Below, piece by piece: positions 57,405 to 64,000 of a DNA stretch of 64,000 nt. Every line of letters begins with the position of its first letter. The stretch's first letter is position 1. The translations under genes were made by a program, and so were the position numbers. The stretch comes from Triangularia verruculosa. Its lineage: Eukaryota; Ascomycota; Sordariomycetes; Sordariales; Podosporaceae. Under the pieces are notes generated by a model that saw only the letters and a program-made list of their open reading frames with translations, ran no database searches and was not told the origin of the DNA. The stretch spans positions 124,001 to 188,000 of the forward strand of contig MU863925.1 in assembly GCA_033296885.1 (NCBI GenBank). Reading direction: 5' to 3'.

Positions 57405-58348
57405 CGACTTGCACATATTGGACACACCTTACAAGGCTGAATAACAAAATTTCCGAGCTTGTATTTTCTCGGCTTTTTTTCCTTTGTCCATGATCATAGC
57501 ATCTTCCAAGAAACTCTTTGGTTCGCGGCACGAAATGACAGCGCAATCACTTTTGGCTTGTTTCTTCAATTCGTTGATACCTCGGTTGTGACCCATCTTG
57601 ACAACGACTCTTTGAACTTACTTTGTACTTTAACTTTGATTGGATGGACTGGTGATGAGCGGACACACAATTAACAGAGAAAGACGAGGAGAAACATAAT
57701 GCATGATGATAGCGAAGATTTGTGTGGCTGGAGATGGAAAAAGTTTCTTGTCCGTTTTATTTTTTGAGCGGTTGGTAGGTGTATGATGGATTAGCAACAA
57801 TATCATGTAGTAATTATCTGGTATTTGGCTACACTGGGTTGGTTTTGTCTGCCCGGTATGCTTGACAAGTGTCGTCCCGTCTCTGTCGTCTCATCTAGGC
57901 TGATTGATCGAAGGGGGTGTTTGATCGGCACGGCAAGCGGCCGGGTCTCTAGCAGCCTCTACACCATGCTCGAGATGGCAGGCTTCCAGAAGATATTTTG
58001 CTGGAGAAGCGGAAAGGTTTGGTTTAGCCATTTTCAAGTTTTCTGCGCAGGCTGAATTTGAGCCGTCGAGATGCCACTGGATAATACGGCTTGGATAGAA
58101 GATGAGATCCCGGGAAAGTAGTGTTCTAGAATTCTGCTTTGCTCTCATCAAGAGTAGTACTAATACAATTGTCCGTTTCCTGCTGTCCATTCCTCCCAAT
58201 GCTCAGTTCCTTTCCTCAAGATACATAAACAACAAGAAAAGATGGCGGCGGCCGTGGTATCATTCCCAACCAATGATTTACTACCCCCCAAAAGGAAAGC
58301 CCATCATCAACATCATTACTTTCATCTCATAAGATCGTACATTTCTCC
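57405..58348. other. Convergent intergenic region
   Basis: About 0.9 kb between the stop codons of the histidine-phosphatase-like gene and the MFS gene. It holds their 3' UTRs, with T-rich patches (tttttt near 57475 and 57760). No coding feature is supported. Confidence 0.5.
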
Positions 58349-60698
58349 TCAATCAGTATCAAAAAAACTCCCACTCCTCTTCATCCCCCCTTCCACGTCA
58401 GTCAACCCGTTCAAATTTACCAGCCCCATCCACCTCCCATCACCCCGCTTAATCTGCTCGCCATACAGCCACCACCCGGTCGCGACCAACCCCGAAACTA
58501 TCATGACGCTGATCCCAAACCCGAGGCTCAGCCCCCTCAGCCCTTCCCACACGACCCAATTCCCGGTCTGCACCCCCATGACGAAGATGCCAATCATGAG
58601 CTTCCTGTAAAACTCGACAGAGTAGGACATGTCAACCTCATTCCTCATCTTCACCCCCAGGTTCCGCGACGTGAACGCCGTCGACTCCCCGATCGTCACG
58701 CGCTGCAGGCCGTGTTCCAGCGTCGCGGCGCCGGCGGCCAACAGACCAAACACAAACCCGATGGCAGGGAGGGAGACGCGCTTGCCGAGGTACTCGGCGG
58801 CGAACATGCTCGTTTCGGCGTCGAGGGAGGTGAAGGAGTTGCCGATGTGCAGGCCGAACGTCAAAATCCCGATGAAGGAGAGGACGGACCCGACTGCGAT
58901 GATGCCGAGGAGGATTCTGGGCGTGGAGGAGAAGATGGTGGCGTATTTATGGGAGTAGAAGTTGAAGAGTGTGGCTATCGCGGTGGATAGCAGGAAGGGA
59001 CCGACGAAGAGGGCGCCGATGGAGGCGGGGGCGAGGTTGAATGGTAATGGGTGGAAGATTAGACTTAGTGATGAGGAAAATGACCAGAGGGCCGAGACGG
59101 GGAGGAAAGAGATTAGAAAGAGGAGGAGGGTGGTGGGTGCGATCATTGCCCGCGGGGCCTGTAGGAGGAGAGGGGTTGAGATGGGCGCCGAGTAAGAATA
59201 TGGTCTCAGTTTGGCGAGGTAGCTCCATACTGTCTCCCATGAGAGGAGTTTGTAAGGGGCGAGAGGGAGGGAGGTTTTGTATTTTCCGCTGCCGGTGAGG
59301 CCAAAGCCAGAAAGACCGGTTCCTGGTGTTTGGGCGGCTGAAGCGGCGGCCGAGAGGGTGTATGCTCGGTCAAAAACTGTTTCTGGGCAGCCAAGGGTTA
59401 CCGCTGGGACGGCGAGGACGAAGAAGGAGCTAAGGATGGTGAATTGCAGGCTGAATCCGGTGGAAGACTGAGAGGCTACGCCGCCGAGGATGGGCGAGAA
59501 CCAGAGCGTGGTTGTGACGATGATGGCGTGGATTGTGATTTTGAGGCTGCGTTCGTGCTCCTATTGACGATTGTTAGTCCTTTTCACTCCAGACAGGGGA
59601 TGCAGAGAAACTCACAAAAAAGGTATCCTGGATACTCCCCAACACCAACGCATCCCAGGCTCCCCAGCCTAGCCCCTGAAACACCCTCGCAGTCATACAT
59701 TGACCATACGCACCCCCAAAGGCAACATTAGTATTCCACACCGTTCCGATGAAGAACATGATCAACGACCCAAGATATAGCGGTCTCCTCCCCACTATCC
59801 TCGAAGCAATTAAACACCCTAGCCCAGAAGCCGCCGACAGGATAAGCGGCACACCAGTCAAGGCGGCAACAGACGTGTATGACACCTGATATAACTGCGA
59901 GACCTGAGCATTAACAGTCATAAATATCGTCTTTGTAACTCCCGTCATGGCAACCATCAGCATTAGCGACCAGAAGTTAAGCTCTTTCCGCCATGTTGGC
60001 CAGTTCTACGCCCAGATGGTCAGCGCACATCTCAAGCCAATTTGCAGGATCAGCCATACCAAAGGGTCATCCAAATCATCACTCGGCTGCGGTACCAATT
60101 CCACATTACTGTACTTTCCTTGCCCGTACTTTATCCTTCTTGTTACATTCAGAGACGACGCTGCCGTCGAAGTCCATGACATTCTCGGCTTCGAATCCGA
60201 CATTGATACAGGCGGAAGCTCCACGGCCGTCGCCGCTGATGTTGTTGTTTTTGTTGTAGCCGCGGTTCCCGGCCTGGTAGGTGGATTCATGCCCAATGGC
60301 ACCTGTGGTCTAACACTCATGGGCAATGGTTTTGCTGGAGGAGGCCGGTTTGGTGCAGGTACACTCGGTGGTGGTACACTCGGAGGCATACTTGGCGGCG
60401 GTAGTGATGTTGTCGACGTGGTGAACGGACTCACGCTTGTTGTGCTTCTCGATAAACCTCCCGCTACTTTTGATACCGGTCTCAATGGTAGTGGTCGGTT
60501 TGGTGGTTCGATTGGACTGCTCGAGTTCAATGACGACTGTGATGGCTTCTTCTTCGCCATCATGTGTGGTTCCTTTGCTGGAGGAGGCGGTGGTGGGAAC
60601 GACTCGATCAATCCCGCTGTGCTGCTTCCATCGTTCCCATTACTCCCTCCGCTGAGCCCCAGCTCCTTCATCAGATCTATCCCCAGGTCCGGCCCCAT
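58349..60698 (-). CDS. MFS transporter with Pro-rich N-terminal extension
   Basis: Three exons, 60698-60060, 60005-59616 and 59560-58349, 746 residues. The junctions restore family motifs: DDPLNWPTWRKELNFWSLM at the first and QDTFFEHERSLKI at the second. The transporter core begins near residue 215 with TM1 (MLMVAMTGVTKTIFM) and has a motif-A-like SRIVGRRPLYLGSL. It belongs to the fungal drug:H+ antiporter-like MFS group, expected in the plasma membrane. The N-terminal 190 residues are Pro/Ser/Thr-rich with PPPPPP and PPPSMPPSVPPPSVP runs, far longer than usual. The ATG at 60698 (MGPDLGIDLMKELGL) opens an uninterrupted frame, but a start at an internal Met near the core is also possible. Confidence 0.85.
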
Positions 60699-63320
60699 GT
60701 TGGTGATAACGACTGGATGACACCTCTACTCACTGAGGAGATGTTGGACGGGAACGAATGGGTCGTCAATCGTCGCTGTCCAGCAGACGAGACGATGCTT
60801 GGTGTGGGATGGCCACAAGAAATGGATGGACTGCAAGAGCAAAGGGGCCAAATGGACAACCAGGAGAGAGGCTACCATGCCATTATACCAGCCTCAGGTA
60901 AGCAGTAGAGAAAAACGTGATGGGGACAAGGGAGGGCAATCAAGCACTAAGCATTGACCTCACATTCTTGGTTGCCGTGATAGGGTTGAATGGTAAGCTG
61001 TTCGATGCAAGGCTACACCAGATGCATGATGGCAAGGGACGAATATGGATTCATGAAGAAGGATATATTCTGGTACTGGGTGGGGGACACCGCCGTGATG
61101 ATCACTAACCTCAACCAAGGGGGGGTCATACAAACTAACTGCGGCTCGTAAAACCCGAAGAAAGAAGAAGTCGTCGCCGACAGTGTCGAGAACAAGGCAG
61201 GGAAGCGACAGGCATCACCTTGCCCCATCCTCCCTAGCGAACCAGGACGACGCGTGGGAAGGGCATGGTCGCGATCGGGGGTGATCAGGCCCGCTTGGAC
61301 CAGCCAAAGGGCGCCCCCTCACACCAGCCGAGCTCAGAGTGCAGGGGCCAACAAAGCAGCTGAAACGTTCAGTGACACAACGCGGGGGAGGCAGTTGAAG
61401 AAAATATCTGTAGGGGGAAGAAATTGTCTTGGTCGTCATTGATTGAAGCAAAAGTGGCCAGGGAATGCAAGTCTCAGAAGCCCTTCTTCCAGTGTGGCAG
61501 GGAGACAGCAGCATCGACTCGAAAGGGCGACGTTGAGGTCTGCGAGGAGGTCGGACCCGAAGAGCGGGGTCACGCTAAGGGCGCCCCACAATCCGTAGCT
61601 GAAGAAGCGGCTCTTGCAGGGGCTGTCATAGTGGAACAGCCTCTGGTTGGCCTCGTCGCCTGCCTCCTCCTTGCCTTTGCATTTTCGTACCTACGTGCCG
61701 TGCCATCAACCATCGGCCGTTTTTTTTTGACCGTGCCGTTGAAAGCTCGCTCTCTTTCTGCTTCTCTCCCTACTGACTACTGCAGGTAAAAAGGATATAC
61801 CTCACCGCCGGAAGACTGTCCAGTCAGCAGCGTTTTTGTTAGGTGTCGACGCGTTGCTGAACCGCAAAAAGCTGACTGAAGGATTGCCAACTCGCCACGA
61901 GGATGATGGTCACCTGCCGTGGAACCTCTTTGAAGAGAGTTGCCTCGGATGACAAACAGCTTGCAAAAGGAGAGGATATCGCTCCATCCTTTCCTCATGT
62001 GTCGAGAAGGTGTTACAGGTCGCCGAAAGGAGCACTGACCTTGCTCGGATGTCGGAAGGCCGCTCGTTGAACACGTTGGAGAGCACGGTCAGTGCGTGGC
62101 GCACTGCTTGGCAGGGGCCAGGGTTGCTCAGTGACAGCTTCAATTCTTCAACTTGCTGACTGACAGCTGCCATTCCTCAGCTGCCGTCAGCTCTTTTCTT
62201 TCCGAGTATACTCCGTAATCAATTGACTGGCAAGTTGCACAATCTACGGCACTCAAGACCCAAGACCAACCCGTCCTCCAGTCAAACACCAGGTTCAGTC
62301 CATCGCACAATCTCATCTGTCAAAAACAACACCGGCTCACCACAACTCCTCGTTCGCCGATTGTTTCTTCGTGTTTCCACTCGACTCCAAGGCATGATTT
62401 ATCCGCCATTCCGGACGCAACCGTACCAGGTTGTCCGCGTCGCTCTCTTGTTCTTGCACAACCTGAACCGGAGCATAAAAGTGATGAAGCTGTGGTCGTA
62501 CCAGACCCCAACGCCGATCATGCACCGCTGTGCCCGGAAAACCACCACGCCGCTTGACTTGAAAGGTGATGAACCACAGCTTGTCCGACGGTAATAGTTC
62601 GGCCTGTCCTTTTCGATCTACATTGGATTGCAAACACCTCGTTTCTGAGGGTGTGGCCGGTTCATCCCGACCTCGGTCCCCATACATTCACCAGTGTGTT
62701 CGGTTGCATTGTGCCGTGCCCTCTTTACGTCCAACTGGGTTACTGTGCACCGTAGCCGTCTCCAGCTTTTCGGTCAAACACTATTCCCCAGCATTTGCAA
62801 ACTGATCACAGGCGTGAGGTGCGAGCTGAGATGGAGAAAGTCCGGTGCGGCAGGCACAGCAGTCTGTCCAGGTTTGTCGAAATAGAAACCTAGATATTGA
62901 TCACCGGAAACTGTGAATGATTGTCCTCTCGGCATCATCGGCGCAGAAACACAGCTTCGCGTTGTAGTCCCCCTCTGCCGATGTGAGTGGTTATGCCTTG
63001 GTTAGTGTGGCCATTGCAGAAGGCGAGCCGTCTCTCGTTTCTGATCAACATACCAACACGGAATATTGGTGGTATCGTGCTGCACCATGTTACCTGGCCC
63101 CTGGTGATCGCCAAATGGCTAAATATCCCATGACAAGAACGGAGCGACATCAAAACAACCCATCACTCTAGTGTTGTTCGCTTCCCGTGTTCACAGGCGT
63201 GATCGTAGGTTATTGGAATCTCGTGCCCGGTTTCTCCAGTAAAGGTGTGATGAAATAGCAGGACCGAGAGAGCTCAGAATGCATTCGTGGAAAGTGCAGG
63301 CGCAGAAGCCATGGAGGCCA
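60699..63320. other. Long gene-poor interval
   Basis: About 2.6 kb without a secure gene. A minus-strand open frame at 61910-62173 (MAAVSQQVEELKLSLSN start, possible donor near 62040) is the best coding candidate but is unsupported by any recognised family. The left end should carry the MFS promoter. No RNA gene or repeat element is obvious. Confidence 0.45.
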
Positions 63321-64000
63321 TCAAAAAGAGGCAATAACCACAGCCCTACCTTCTCTTCCCGCCCCGTCTATTTCACCTTCCTGCTTTTCCGCCTTCTCGA
63401 ATGCCTCCAGCAGCTCCCCTGTTCTTACCACCAGCTCCTCGAACTGGAGACGGTAAGCTACTGGCAGTTCCTCCTCTTCCGCCACGAGCACCGGTCTTTC
63501 AACCCCCATGTCCTTTTCCTCAATGCTAAACCTCAGACCAATAGTTTGCTTGGCATCTGCCCACAGCATCTCTGACTGTGATGACTTGTTGGAAGCGGCG
63601 GCAGAGAGGAAGTTACGTTTTAGACGTACCAGTCCCTCTGAAATGTTGACATGGGAGAGAAAAAGACCCAATTTGGGTCCGAGTTTAACCAGGTTGGTAA
63701 TGACACATAGTTGAGAAAAGGGTTCGTCTGCGTCGAGGTAGATATCTTGGTGTGGGACAGTCTTCTCTTCATCATCCGCTGGCCGCTGCTGTGGTGATCG
63801 TCGAGGGTAGCGCGCTCTAGGGCGACGGTTCTCTTCTTGCAAAACCGGCCTAAAGTGGGTGTAGACGTCCCCCAAAGTGTTGCGCAGGGCCGAGTCGGAT
63901 GACTCGTCGTAGAATGTGTCGGTGAGGAGGTAATCGCAGTAGAGGTAGGGGGTCGATATTTTGGCGGTCGGATGGTAGCATTCTAGGATGACCTTGTTTC
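63321..64000 (-). CDS. Partial unrecognised protein, truncated by the window edge
   Basis: The frame is open from the right edge of the window to a stop at 63321, about 226 residues, and lacks its N-terminus. The edge part reads KVILECYHPTAKISTPYLYC, followed by YDESSDSALRNTLGDVYTHF; a basic Arg/Pro/Gln-rich insertion (ENRRPRARYPRRSPQQRP), a mixed alpha/beta stretch (FSQLCVITNLVKLGPKLGLF) and a charged helical end follow. It could be a fungal F-box-type or other leucine-rich protein, but nothing decisive is visible. I assign no function. Confidence 0.65.
   Translation of the reverse strand, partial: NKVILECYHPTAKISTPYLYCDYLLTDTFYDESSDSALRNTLGDVYTHFRPVLQEENRRPRARYPRRSPQQRPADDEEKTVPHQDIYLDADEPFSQLCVITNLVKLGPKLGLFLSHVNISEGLVRLKRNFLSAAASNKSSQSEMLWADAKQTIGLRFSIEEKDMGVERPVLVAEEEELPVAYRLQFEELVVRTGELLEAFEKAEKQEGEIDGAGREGRAVVIASF

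Noticed and set aside
59947..60720. Plus-strand open frame of 257 codons over the MFS first exons
   Set aside because: Antisense to the Pro-rich arm, which reads as a Gly/Val-rich shadow. The minus-strand frame joins precisely to a transporter.
1..64000. tRNA or rRNA genes
   Set aside because: I looked for T-loop words such as GGTTCGAAT and paired arms and found only isolated matches (for example near 7967 and 42609) without cloverleaf context. A tRNAscan run would settle it.

Overview
The window is 64 kb of nuclear DNA from a filamentous ascomycete, most likely a sordariomycete. Coding is interrupted by short introns (about 44-80 nt) with GTANGT-type donors and YAG acceptors. Genes lie on both strands with 0.1-3 kb between them, and the families are typically fungal: SCH9 kinase, BLI-3, RGS-LOV photoreceptor, MSC2-like zinc transporter, GH92 mannosidase and fungal-type secreted Cys domains. 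Exon boundaries below were joined by hand from splice signals and reading-frame continuity. Most spliced totals divide by three and restore recognisable family motifs. No rRNA, convincing tRNA, CRISPR array or intact transposon was seen.

Left part (1-18 kb): an SCH9-type AGC kinase (minus), a large secreted GPI-anchored stalk protein built from EPTVTPTDEP repeats (minus), a possible 51-residue small protein (plus), an ABCC-type full ABC transporter of 1566 residues (minus), and a single-pass membrane protein with a six-Cys ectodomain (minus).

Middle (18-37 kb): a small SRPBCC/Bet v1-like protein, then a gene-poor stretch (about 18.8-22.4 kb) holding what looks like a broken gene with a DUF7580-like C-terminus and short decayed repeats. 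Next come an Ala/Gly-rich small protein, a mitochondrial NAPE-PLD-type metallo-hydrolase, an RGS-LOV photoreceptor with an intact flavin-binding cysteine, a secreted GH92 mannosidase, and an F-box protein with a leucine-zipper-like N-terminus.

Right part (37-64 kb): mostly conserved housekeeping genes: bli-3, DPH5 (diphthamide synthesis), SNU23 (spliceosome), UBC7 (ER-associated degradation E2), ALG1 (N-glycan assembly), an MSC2-like zinc transporter, the CRC1 carnitine carrier, a TFIIIC 90-kDa-type subunit, GPI8 (GPI transamidase), a histidine-phosphatase-fold protein with a long disordered tail, an MFS transporter with a proline-rich N-terminal extension, and a truncated gene at the right edge.

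Several products share the secretory pathway (ALG1, GPI8, UBC7, GH92, the GPI-anchored stalk protein, the zinc transporter), but there is no operon logic here and I see no biosynthetic cluster. The observations most worth a second look are the stalk protein with a lone cysteine in each of several acidic repeats, the broken DUF7580-like gene in the gene-poor patch, the RGS-LOV photoreceptor with bli-3 about 9 kb away, the Ala/Gly-rich small protein, and two introns that can be retained without a frame break.
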